DNA from: Dactylorhiza incarnata
Lineage: Eukaryota > Streptophyta > Magnoliopsida > Asparagales > Orchidaceae
NCBI GenBank assembly: GCA_033032865.1
Contig: JAWHQI010000185.1
Coordinates: 2,542,001-2,606,000, forward strand
Length of the DNA stretch: 64,000 nt
Reading direction: 5' to 3'
Shown here: positions 20,980-30,367 of the stretch, one piece after another
Position numbering within the stretch: position 1 is the first letter of the stretch
Layout: the number at the start of each line of letters is the position of its first letter
The notes under the pieces: model-generated
What the model saw: only the letters and a program-made list of their open reading frames with translations
What the model was told of the DNA's origin: nothing
Database searches by the model: none
Program-made: the position numbers and the translations under genes

Positions 20980-22334
20980 GAAGTCACCCTTAAACTAAGA
21001 TTGAATTGCATTTGTATTTGATATGCTTTTCTAGTATTGTCTTGCAGATTATCATTACTAAGTGTAACTCAATGTCAGGTCACAATGGGTCTGCAAACAC
21101 AGTTTCATACAATGTAATTCTTCATTATATGAAACATGGTGATGACTCATGTGTGATCTCTCTATTGGGGTACACTTCATTTTCAAGACTATTGAAGACT
21201 TTGGAGTGCGGTTGCAGCAAGTGTTAAAGAAAAGAAAAAGGAAATTGTTGAAAACAATTTTCCTAAGGACATGTCTCGAGAGATCAAGTATGTCTCGAGA
21301 GATCTGACATGTCTCGAGAGGCAAGTTCTTTGGATCTCGAGATATGGGTTCTTGATGTCTCGAGAGATCAAGCATGTCTCGAAAGACCTTTTGTCCGAAA
21401 TCCTTGTAATGTCTCGAGAGATCATCAAGTTCTCGAGACATCTCCTTCCTGCTCTCTTTGCTTCATATTTCGGGAGATACCTCATGTCTCGAGAGAACCC
21501 TTTTGTCTCGAGTATTCTGTTCGAAATTTTATCTATTTTGTTTCTCTGTTCTTGTCGTTTCGTAATCGCTATCTCCCAATCCTAACGGCTATATGGAGTG
21601 CATTTAAGGCTGATTTAATCCTTAATTGCTTCCCTCTATATATAGGATCGCTCTTGAGTTATTAACAACAAGTTTTAAAATCGTTCTCAAACCCTAATTT
21701 CTCTCCCGATCAAAAAGAACGAGAAAAGCGCCGCCTCGTCGTCGTCTACGATTGGAGATCGATCTACTTATTGGAGTTGCCGATTTCTATCAAAAAGGAT
21801 TCGATTGATCCGTGTTCTGATTCTACAATCTTTATTGGATCATTTCGGATTGCCAAAGACAGATTTGAAGGATCGTTGTTCTTCCTCATCGTTCTCAAAA
21901 GCTATTCAAGAAGAAGGAAGAAAACGCCTCTGTTATTCAGATCTGGTATCTCTTTGTTCAAAACCTTTTATCATCTATTGTAGGAGTTGTTATCTCCGAG
22001 TTGTAGGAGAGGTTGTTCTCCGAGTTGTAGGAGAGGTTTTCTCCGAGTTGTAAGAGAGGTTCTCTCTGAGTTTGTAGGAGTTTGACTCCGAGACTGTAGG
22101 ATCGTTCTTGATCCGAGATTTAGTGAGTAGTCAAGTCTAGATGTGGTGCTAGATTGGCGAGGCCGGCAGTGGAGTACCCAAGTACGGGGAACCACTATAA
22201 ATTCCTGGTGTTATCTGTGGCTGTGATTTATTTTGTGTGCTGTGCTTTACGTTTAATTCTTAATTCCGCAAAAGACGTAGAGATCACCTATTCACCCCCC
22301 TCTAGGTGATTTAGGTAGGCAACTAGATACTTCA
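20943..22334 (+). repeat. 3' LTR of copia F
   Basis: The same 1392 bp as the 5' LTR with about 11 substitutions and no indel that I noticed. It ends AGATACTTCA and is followed by AG and then the right 69-bp duplication. Confidence 0.93.
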
Positions 22335-22336
22335 AG

Positions 22337-22405
22337 GTGTTAGTGTCCCCAGTCGACTCTTCGAATTCTAATTGATTATCCTGATCATGAGAACGGCAGC
22401 GCTGC
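22337..22405. repeat. 69-bp direct duplication flanking copia F, right copy
   Basis: Identical to 12590-12658. Two bases, AG at 22335-22336, lie between the F LTR end and this copy. Confidence 0.9.
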
Positions 22406-22464
22406 AAAAGGATTCGCTCGATCTCTTGATCAAAAGGAATATTCGAAGCTCTACCTCGGGTCAT
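22337..22464 (-). pseudogene. gag start of Athila element A
   Basis: Minus strand ATG at 22464 gives MTRGRASNIPFDQEIERILL, the same opening as the E gag (MTRGSTSILPFDPEIERT). The frame continues to the F insertion and is resumed at 12658. The leader 22465-22627 is A/T-rich without features. Confidence 0.85.
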
Positions 22465-22627
22465 ACACTAAAAGGAAAGAAAGGGAGAGAAGAAAAAAGG
22501 AAAAAACTAAAAGAGAAAAGAGATTATACTAAAAAAAGAAAAAAAGGAGGAAAACTAGATTATTGTGGAATAAAAAGAAGCATGATAAAATTAATAGCTA
22601 TCCTTTTTTCAAAATATCTACGCAAAA

Positions 22628-22645
22628 TCCCTGGCAACGGCGCCA
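22628..22645 (-). other. Primer-binding site of element A (tRNA-Asp)
   Basis: The minus strand reads TGGCGCCGTTGCCAGGGA, complementary to the plant Asp tRNA 3' end with one mismatch. Elements B, C and E have the perfect form. Confidence 0.9.
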
Positions 22646-22651
22646 AAAACT

Positions 22652-24396
22652 TGATATTTAAAATTGATGTTTTAGTTAAGTGAAAAGGCTAAGGATTTTC
22701 TCCGAAACTATATCCAATAAAGGCAAGTGTACCTTATCGTCTATAATATAAGATATTTAGAAATACCAAGGTCATATTCCATGGGGTGCATTGATTACTT
22801 CTACTTCGAGAAAATTAACTATTATCTTATCTAACGATTTTTGAGGTTTTGCTTACTTAGCTAAAAAGAGACAATTTGCAAGCTAAACGAAGGGTTTAAA
22901 CGATGGTAAAAGAGATTAGTGCTCAATCAAAAGTCACCTTGGAGTAAGAATAATCAAGCGAAATAAAAATAAATTTAATTCCGTTTAATTTAAACTACTT
23001 GACCGTAGAGGTTCCTAAAGCTCGGGCATGCCTCTCTCGAGGTCAATGCCCAACTAAGTTTAGGAAAAATCAACCAGACTCTCGTCCTATAATTGATTAC
23101 CCAAAACTTGCTTTACGCTGTGAACCCCACTATTAGATTTGACTCCAATCCAGGAGATTTACATCATCCTCACTCGAGGGGTGCATGCAACTCTCTTTAC
23201 CCTTGAGTGATCGATTCATACTTTGAGCCTCTCAGCTAACTAAGTATGAAACTTAAGCAAAAATCATACATCGAAAATATAACATCACTAGTTAAAAGTC
23301 AAGGGTAATTCAAGTGTTTATAAAAACGGAAAAGGAGAGCATTAGGAAATCATAACTTGATTATCTCATCCTCGGATCATTTCGATCGAGCACTAATGAG
23401 AATTAGTTAATCATGGTGGAGGGGAAAGAGAAATAAAAATAAAATTGCATAAAGGGAAAAATAACTAAGGTAGAAGGAGACAAATAAAGAGAGCCAAACT
23501 AAATTTTATTGATAATTAAAACTATTACAAACTTTTAGGAAGAGTACAAAGCTAGGAAACATTAAGATTACAAGCTTAATAAACTAGTACATGAAAATAA
23601 AACTAGAACATTGCATGAAGGGAAGAGAGAGAACATGAAAGCATGAAAGACATGAACAAAAACATGTAAAAACTCACTAACAGCTATAGTAGCACCTCCC
23701 CCTCTTCAAGTTTTTGAACCCTGGACTCAAGGAGAGCTCTAGAATTTATAGAAAAAAATTTCCAAGTTACACGCCCTTGGTCACGGGCGTGACCAAGGGC
23801 GTGTAAGCACTGTTCACATCAGATCCAACAGCGGCGTGGGGCTTGCGTGATGGCGCAGCGGAAAAGTGCATTACACGCCCGTGTAATGTTGGTCACGGGC
23901 GTGTAATCTGGCGGCTTCATTAAATGTTGTGTGGATCCTGCTTGCGGCGCAGCGGTGTGCAAGGATCACATGGGAAAGTCACGGTCGTGACCTCTGGGTC
24001 ACGGGCATGACTTATGTTGACTTCTCGACGACACCTCCATGTCTCGACGACAGCTTGCTGGGAAGATTCTAAGATTACACGCCCTTTGTCACAGGCGTGA
24101 CTTTGGGTCACGGGCGTGACCGAGGGCGTGACTTGCTATGGACTAGCTCAAACAACGCGACATCGAATCTTGCTTGATCTTCAGGTTACACACCCATGGT
24201 CATGGGCGTGACCGAGGGCGTGACTTGTAAATTTCACCAATTTCTCTCAAAATTCTGCAAAAATTGAAATTAAGCTTGGTTAAAATCAAAATTATAAAAG
24301 AACTACTCATATCCTAAAATAGACATGAAAAAGAAAAATTCATATTAAATAATTACAAATATTTCAATTTAAAAGCTATATAAAAACTACTTATCA
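22652..24396 (-). repeat. 5' LTR of element A (1745 bp)
   Basis: Minus strand from TGATAAGTAGTTTTTATATAG at 24396 to AATTTTAAATATCA at 22652. The first 160 bp and the palindrome block match the E LTR, but A is about 465 bp longer. TATA box TCTATAAATTC is near 23740-23755. U3 carries GTCACGGGCGTGAC palindromes at 23775-24225. Confidence 0.88.
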
Positions 24397-25799
24397 ATTA
24401 TCATTTTATGATTTATAATGTTATGACTGACCTTGGGTTCAATTTTGAAGATGTTTTGACTTAAATTGATCATTATATGATTTATACATGTTAAGGGTAT
24501 AGTTTAATTATTAAATTTGTCACACTAGTATATTAGTGAAATGTATTGAACTTTAACCTTTTAATAAATTACCAAATATCTACGGTACCCTAATAATGTC
24601 ATGATTGACCTTGGTTTTAATGTTTAAAAGGTTTGAACTTAAATTGACCCTCTTATGAAATTATATGTATTAAGAGTATATCTTGATTAATTATTTAGCG
24701 CACTCGTATATTAGTGAAGTGTCTTCGCCTTAGACATTTATTATAAATGCTCAAAGTTCATTCTTGATCTTACATTTTATCATGCTTAAATTTTGATTTA
24801 AGGTTTGAGAATACTCTGTCACGTGTATCTCGGTTATTGTGTGTATATCGGAATAAACTGTACATCATTGATAGCTCATTTTTGCCATTGCTTTAATTTA
24901 GTGGAAAAGCTAGCTTTAACCTTAGCATATGTCAGTGAGACCCACATTTTAAGTCATCTGATTGGTGTCAAGGAAAGAAGTTAGGGGTGAGCTAGTATCC
25001 CCCGCAAGAAAGGTGGTGTATAATGGTACACAGTGCAACCATAAACCTTACTCTTACCTGGACAATGGGCTACTTAAATTTGATATCACAACATATGGCT
25101 AATAAGTTATCTAGTATTTTTCCTGTGCTATTTTTTACCATCCTTCGAGTCTATAATAGATCAAAGGATCGTAGAGAATAGTTCTTAGTCTGGTGTGGAG
25201 AACGACATTGAAATAATGTTTAGTTCCATAAAACTGTGGCGGCTCTAACCATTCTACCAAACAGAACACACTGTCGGAGGGACTCGAGTGTTAGATCGTG
25301 TTGGCTTTTGGGGAAATTTGTCTTGTGGATATAATCTTGGTGGGTAAATACCCAGAGTTTGTGCCCCCTCTCTACTGTTAGCGAGACCTTTGATAGTAGT
25401 GCAAGTATGAACCTGTACTATACATGAAGGCCTGGGATGGTTGCATTTCACCTACCTAGAAGCAGAGAAGTCTAATCCACTATTATCATCCTCCATTGTG
25501 ATAAGACCCATGTGGTTAGATACCAAAATTACAAGTCGACTGGGTAGGAATTAGACATGTAAAACTAACAATTCATCATAACATATTACTTTAGCATACC
25601 TTGCATCTTTAAACCCTTATAATACAAGTTTGTATAGGCATTCTTGTAAGATAACATAATTTCAAAATCCTTATAATATAAGTTTATATGGGCAATCTTG
25701 AAGGATAAGAGAATTTTAAGAACCTTAACATATAAGTTTGTATGGACATTCATATAAGTTAAGTTATTTACGTGTCATAACTGTTACATATTCATACTT
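24397..25799. other. Old LTR-like remnant, no gene
   Basis: No coding potential. At 24425-24780 a unit of about 178 bp is repeated twice with strong divergence (GACTGACCTTGGGTTC versus GATTGACCTTGGTTTT; both contain GTATATTAGTGAA). At 25616-25763 there are three hairpins with a TTTGTATGGGCATT-like loop, also found twice in the LTR of chromovirus L. I therefore suspect an old chromovirus-type LTR fragment, cut at its right end by copia LTR G. Confidence 0.45.
25616..25763. repeat. Three imperfect stem-loops sharing a 14-nt loop
   Basis: 5' arms at 25616-25628, 25670-25682 and 25724-25736 pair with 25643-25655, 25697-25709 and 25751-25763 at about 10-11 of 13 positions. Spacing is 54 bp. The loops (TTTGTATAGGCATT, TTTATATGGGCAAT, TTTGTATGGACATT) are variants of the perfect hairpin loops at 43267 and 43326. 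Confidence 0.75.
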
Positions 25800-27350
25800 T
25801 GTTGGGAATAGTGCCCAGCAATGTTCCTTATTTGAATAAGTGCTCAGATCAATGATAAATGCACTATGTATTTGATGGCATATTTTATTCATGACTGCAA
25901 AAGATAAACCATATGTCTAGTAATTCACTAAGTCCAAAATTGTCAAGAAGGACTGGACATATCGTTGAGATGAAACACATATCGTTGAAATGCATCAAAG
26001 CTACATCACTAGTATCAAGACTATAAAAGTAATGATAATTCACTAAGTAAAATATCGTCTCAAGACTCAGCAGATAAATCATTGATAAAGGAAATATATC
26101 GTCGAGACAATCTCGATGATATCGTTATGAAGAAAGCTTATCGTTGATAAAGCTAAGTTCAGATGTCTCGACGATATCGTCTTGAAGAAGATGTATAGTC
26201 TTGAATATTAAATACATATCGTCGAAGATAACTCATTAAGTCCTGAAGAAAGGATCATGTAGACAACATCGGCTTGAAGACCTTATATCATCTAGAAGAT
26301 CAAGACGATGTCATCTTAAAGAAAGATTATCAACTTGAAGAATAAGTCTAAGTCATAAATAAAGAAACATCTCGACGATATCGTCTAGAAGTAGCAATAT
26401 CGTTGAGATTTCAAGTAAAGTCTTAAGAAAAGGAGTACGTCGACGATATCGTTGTGAAGATTACATATCGTCAACACGATCAACACGATATCGGCTTGAA
26501 GGAATTTTATCGTCTTGACAGATGCAGAGCTGCATTTATTGCGATAATTTTTTCGGAAATTGAAATGCAAGGAATGTGCATGTCGCTCATCTTGCACATC
26601 AATCAAGGAATAATTAATGATATATATTCTGCAGAATATTGTCGTTTACATAGCATTTAAGAAGAATATTTTATATTTCCAAAGGCTTGCAAGTTCCAAA
26701 AAGGAGAGAGCATTTATGGTAGTTTATTTTGCCGTCTCTGTCTATATTATTTAATGGCCTAATTAATTAAGGAAGGAATTATCAAGGGGGCCTTCATGCA
26801 AAATTGCATAAGTATATAAAAGAGAAAAACTATTGATTTCGCAGAATAGTGCAGACACTCAAAAAAGAAGACACAGTAATCCTTTCTCGTTCACATTCTC
26901 ACATACAAGTTTCCAAGAAATAAAGAAAGAGAGGAAAGTACTATGCAAGAAGACTTCAATGTTGTACTGTGAAGATCACAGAGAAAGAAAGAAAGAATCG
27001 TCTTCCCTGATTGCAAAGTCCATTTGATATTTCTGAGAAGAAGATTCTTAAGAACTGTACAGAGATTCAAAGATCTCTGGAGATACTTTTGCAAGAAGTG
27101 GAAGAAAACCTGTTATTCAAAGCTTATATCTTGAAGCCTTCTCTTCTACAACAGAACCACATCCTTCTTGTTTGGTAGGGTTCTTTGTGAGCTTGAGCTG
27201 GTAAGATCTTGTAATAGATCTGAGTGTTGGTAGGATTCTGTGTGAGCCTGAGCTTGGTAGGGTTCTTTGTGAGCCTGAGTTTGGTAAAAAATTTGAGGTC
27301 CGGAGTTGAAGTAAAATTCGGAACACTTCACAAACTTTCCACAAGTGTAG
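25800..27350 (+). repeat. Copia LTR G, solo or fragment
   Basis: Starts TGTTGGGAATAGTGCCCAGC. U3 to about 26510 is full of GACGATATCGTC-type palindromes. A TATA box TATATAAAAG lies at 26812-26822. U5 has three units of the type TTGGTAGGGTTCTTTGTGAG at 27170-27290. The organisation equals that of the F LTR. I find no primer-binding site, so the 3' boundary is uncertain and 27351-27482 is unassigned. Confidence 0.6.
25950..26500. repeat. U3 palindrome array of G (GACGATATCGTC)
   Basis: ATATCGTCGAGA, TCGACGATATCGTC and CGATATCGTC recur every 25-45 bp over 550 bp, in both orientations. The 12-bp core GACGATATCGTC is a perfect palindrome. Confidence 0.82.
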
Positions 27351-27482
27351 CAACACAATGACAATGGGAAGACCTAATAGTGCTTTGGCATTAACTATCT
27401 CTTTACAATTTGAGGTATACATGGTGAGACATGATTCATAAGAATCATGGTGGAGAGAAGCACAAAACACAAAATTACAAGC
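27351..27482. other. Unassigned spacer between LTR G and LTR H
   Basis: About 130 bp with no recognisable gene or repeat. It may be the end of LTR G or its internal leader; CAAGC at 27478-27482 would be the target duplication of copia H, which cannot be tested because the H 5' end is missing. Confidence 0.3.
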
Positions 27483-28429
27483 TGTTAGTGACTTGACAAA
27501 CAGAGATCGCTAGACCGCGCAAATAGACATGCCTTGCGGTTAACCCCTGAGATCGCGCAAACAGAGCAGACCGCACCTGTCAGACAGCAACCACAGACCG
27601 CTCGACCTACTGCTTTATTCAACTGCTGAAAGACTGACAAAGAAATTGCTCCTGCTGCAGACCGCAACTCAAGACCGCCTGGTCACTTAAGACCGCCTGA
27701 TCAACTAAGTCCGCTGCACAGACCAAGAACACCTAAACACAGTCCGCCCAGACAGACCGCTGCCGGACTGGTTTATTCAAAGCTAGAAGAAGGGAGAATA
27801 CTGACCGTGAACTGCAAGATGCTAACCTGCGAACACACAAACCGGTCAGACAAAACTCAAACCGCCCGACCTCAAAAAGAGACCCGCACAATCAAGCCAA
27901 CTTTGGTTCTTACAGTTCTCTATATAAAATGATTGGCCCTGCACCCCTATTTATAGGCAAGAGGACAGATGTTGTCACTGCCGAAAGAGGGATAAAATAA
28001 CCGTCCATCAACCCGCATGCGGTCTGGCAAAGCAGACCACCCGAGCTAAGCAAAACTGACAGCTCCCTTATTAAACCAAAATTGTTATATACAAACTGCC
28101 TAGTAGCTGCGGTCCCCCAAAACATACCGCCCGGTCTTTATTGCAAAAGCAATGCACTTCTTTAGTAAACCAGACCGACTAGAACAAGTCATCAGACCGC
28201 CTGGTCAATGCAAGAAGGCAGACCTACTTGAACATCTGATCGACAGAACAAGTCGCCAGAACAACCCACGAAAATCACCTGGACATTTTCCGGTCTCCCA
28301 GATCAGACCTCCCAGAATAGATCGCCTGAGACAAACCGACCAGAAAATCAGCGCATATCGCGCGGTCTCTGCAGCCTCCAATCTGCAGATCGCCCAGCAT
28401 CTTTCCACTTCCACTTCAAAAATTTAACA
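27483..28429 (-). repeat. 3' LTR of copia H (947 bp)
   Basis: Minus strand from TGTTAAATTTTTGAAG to GTCACTAACA, with TGTTA/TAACA inverted ends. U3 is studded with GACCGCCTGGTC-like motifs. A TATA box GCCTATAAATAGG lies near 27945-27957, with a second TATA-like TTTATATAGAG near 27920. Confidence 0.75.
27495..28345. repeat. LTR motif array of H (GACCGCCTGGTC)
   Basis: More than twenty AGACCGC or GCGGTC half-sites, several as GACC-GCCT-GGTC or GACCGCCTGATC inverted pairs. Unlike the other arrays it continues downstream of the TATA box. Confidence 0.7.
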
Positions 28430-28922
28430 CTCCCCCTTGAAGTGGGAAGTGTAAGTCAGCCCAAGCAAACTCCGCAACCGACCAAATTGTCCCTTCGACA
28501 GTGGCTTAGTAAATATGTCAGCAACATTATCGTTGCTATGCACATGCTCCACAGTCAGAGATCCCTCCAACACCTTATCACGAACGAAATAGTGATGAAT
28601 CTCAATGTGCTTCGTACGCGCGTGACAAACTAGATTGTTCACCAGTTTGAGAGCACTCTCATTGTCACCACGTAGCAGAGTAGGACCTCGCACCTCCCTA
28701 TGAATGTCCTCAACAAGCCTCCTAAGCCAGATGGCTTCCTGAGCTGCCAAAGCTGAAGCTTTATACTCCGCTTCTGTGGTAGAGACAGACATAGAATCCT
28801 GCTTCTTGCTGCACCATGATATAGCTGTAGAGCCTGTCATAATGTCATATCCAGACGTCGACCTCCGATCATCTGAATCTCCTCCATAATCAGCATCCAT
28901 TACCCGTGCAAGCAAAAGCTCG
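28424..28922 (-). pseudogene. RNase H of copia H (C-terminal pol)
   Basis: The frame begins at the E insertion site and gives DADYGGDSDDRRSTSGY, SWCSKKQDSMSVSTTEAEY, the TKHIEIHHYFVRD block and NVADIFTKPL, ending KGEC at a stop one codon inside the LTR, as is common for copia pol. The catalytic acidic residues appear present. It is out of frame by one base with the 38541 side of the break. Confidence 0.9.
28430..28444 (-). other. Polypurine tract of copia H
   Basis: The minus strand reads CACTTCAAGGGGGAG directly before the LTR start TGTTAAAT. Confidence 0.8.
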
Positions 28923-28927
28923 AATCC
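28923..28927. repeat. Target-site duplication of E, left
   Basis: AATCC, repeated at 38536-38540. It lies in the pol of copia H and proves that E inserted into H. Confidence 0.92.
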
Positions 28928-30207
28928 TAATAAGTAGTATTTTTATAACTTTTTAATAGAAAATTTTGTAAATATTTAATATGAATTTTCCTTTTTATAT
29001 CAATTTTAGGTTATAAGTAGTTCTTTTTGTAATTTTGATTCTAACTTAGCTTAATTTCAATTTTTGCAGAATTTTGGGACAAATCAGGAAAAATGGCATG
29101 TCACGCCCTCGGTCACGCCCGTGACTAAGGGCGTGTAACCTGAAGATCAGTCCAAAATCGATGCCACGCTGTTTGAACCAGTCCACACCAAGTCACGCCC
29201 CAGGTCACGCCCGTGACCCAAAGTCACGCCCGTGACCGGGGGCGTGTAATCTTAGAATCTTCCACGTAGAGCCGCCGTCGAGACATGGAGCTGCAGTCGA
29301 GAAGTCAAATTGAGTCACGCCCGTGACCCACATGTCACGGCCGTGACTTGCCCGCGTGATCTCTGCTTCGCCGCCGCGCCAAATTCCAGCCCACACCGCA
29401 TTTAATGCAACCGTCCAAAGTCACGCCCGTGACCCGACATGTCACGCCCGTGACATGTCATTTCTCGCCGCGCCGTCCAGAAAGCCCACGCCGCTGTCAG
29501 ATTCGATGTGAATAGTGCAGTCACGCCCTTGGTCACGCCCGTGACCAAGGGCGTGTAATCTGAAATTTTTTCCTATAAATTCAGAGGTTCTCCTTGAGTC
29601 CAGGGTTCAGAAATTTGGAGATGGGGAGGTGTTGTTAGAGCTGAGAGTGAGTTTTTCAAGTTAATGTTCATGTTTCTTAAGGCTTTCATGTTCTCCTCCT
29701 TCCCTTTTCATGCAATGTTGTAATGTAACTTTCGTGTACTAGTTTTCTTAAGCTTGCAACTTTCATTTTCCTTAGCCTTGCACTCTTAAATTAAGGCTTG
29801 TAATAGTTCTTTGATTTTCAATAAACTTAGTTTTCTCTTTCATGTTCTTTTTCTCCTTAAGTAATTTCTTCATTTTCATGCAAGGTTAAATTTTTCTCTC
29901 CTTAGTAATGTTCTCTTTTTATGCAATGTCAATTTCTCTTTCTTTTCATGCAATGTTCAAGCTTTTCATTTAGTTTGAATTTAGTTTTAATTTTAGTTAA
30001 GCGAAAACAAACCCCCTCAATTTTCGTCGATAAGATAATGGTGATTTTCCTCGAAGTAGAAGTAATCAACGCGCCCCGTGGAATACGACCTTGATATTCC
30101 TAAATATCCTATACTATAGACGATAAGGTACACTTGCCTTTATCGGATATAGTCTTGGAGAAAATCTCAAATCTTCACTAAATTTCAAAACCGAAAAATC
30201 TATATCA
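28928..30207 (+). repeat. 5' LTR of E
   Basis: 1280 bp, starting TAATAAGTAG (mutated from TGATAAGTAG) and ending CTATATCA. U3 palindrome array 29100-29555, TATA box CTATAAAT at 29573-29580. Confidence 0.95.
29100..29555. repeat. U3 palindrome array of E (GTCACGCCCGTGAC), 5' copy
   Basis: About eight copies of GTCACG-SS-CGTGAC in 440 bp. The last forms a perfect inverted repeat with 16-bp arms and a CC centre at 29522-29555, only 17 bp before the TATA box. Confidence 0.9.
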
Positions 30208-30213
30208 AGTTTT

Positions 30214-30231
30214 TGGCGCCGTTGCCGGGGA
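30214..30231 (+). other. Primer-binding site of E (tRNA-Asp)
   Basis: TGGCGCCGTTGCCGGGGA, a perfect complement of the plant Asp tRNA 3' end, 6 bp after the LTR. Confidence 0.95.
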
Positions 30232-30367
30232 CTTTGCGTAGATATTTTGAAAAGAGGATAGCTATTAATTTTATCATGCTTTTTTTTTATTTTACTTTGC
30301 TTTTTCTAAATTTCAAAAAGAAAAAATTTTTTTAGTTTTTCTTCTTCCTTTCTTCGCTTTTTAGTGT

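Larger units (their letters stand above)
12659..22334 (+). mobile_element. Copia element F, nearly complete, with aORF
   Basis: Structure: 5' LTR 12659-14050, Met-tRNA primer site 14053-14063, gag 14128-16443, pol 16444-19627 (protease, integrase, reverse transcriptase, RNase H), non-coding palindrome array 19690-19950, aORF 20212-20979, polypurine tract 20931-20942, 3' LTR 20943-22334. Both LTRs are 1392 bp and differ at about 11 sites, so the insertion is young. Long LTRs, a large gag with two zinc knuckles and a gene after pol resemble the SIRE (Maximus) group. Gag and pol carry four stops and two compensating frameshifts, so this copy is probably not autonomous. It sits in the gag start of A, flanked by 69-bp rather than 5-bp duplications. 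Confidence 0.93.
2439..24396 (-). mobile_element. Athila-type gypsy element A, broken and hosting D and F
   Basis: On the minus strand: 5' LTR 22652-24396, tRNA-Asp primer site 22628-22645, gag start 22464, gag and protease to 10287, then a 3' LTR remnant 2439-3936. Reverse transcriptase, RNase H and integrase are missing; they were apparently lost in a deletion joining copia D to the A LTR at about 3936. Copia F interrupts the gag start and copia D interrupts the region after protease. Gag-protease is closely similar to that of element E, so A and E are one family. This is the oldest layer in the first 24 kb. Confidence 0.8.

Noticed and set aside
30214..30231. tRNA-like sequences (TGGCGCCGTTGCCGGGGA and similar)
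   Set aside because: These are 18-base primer-binding sites next to LTRs, not tRNA genes; no cloverleaf surrounds them.
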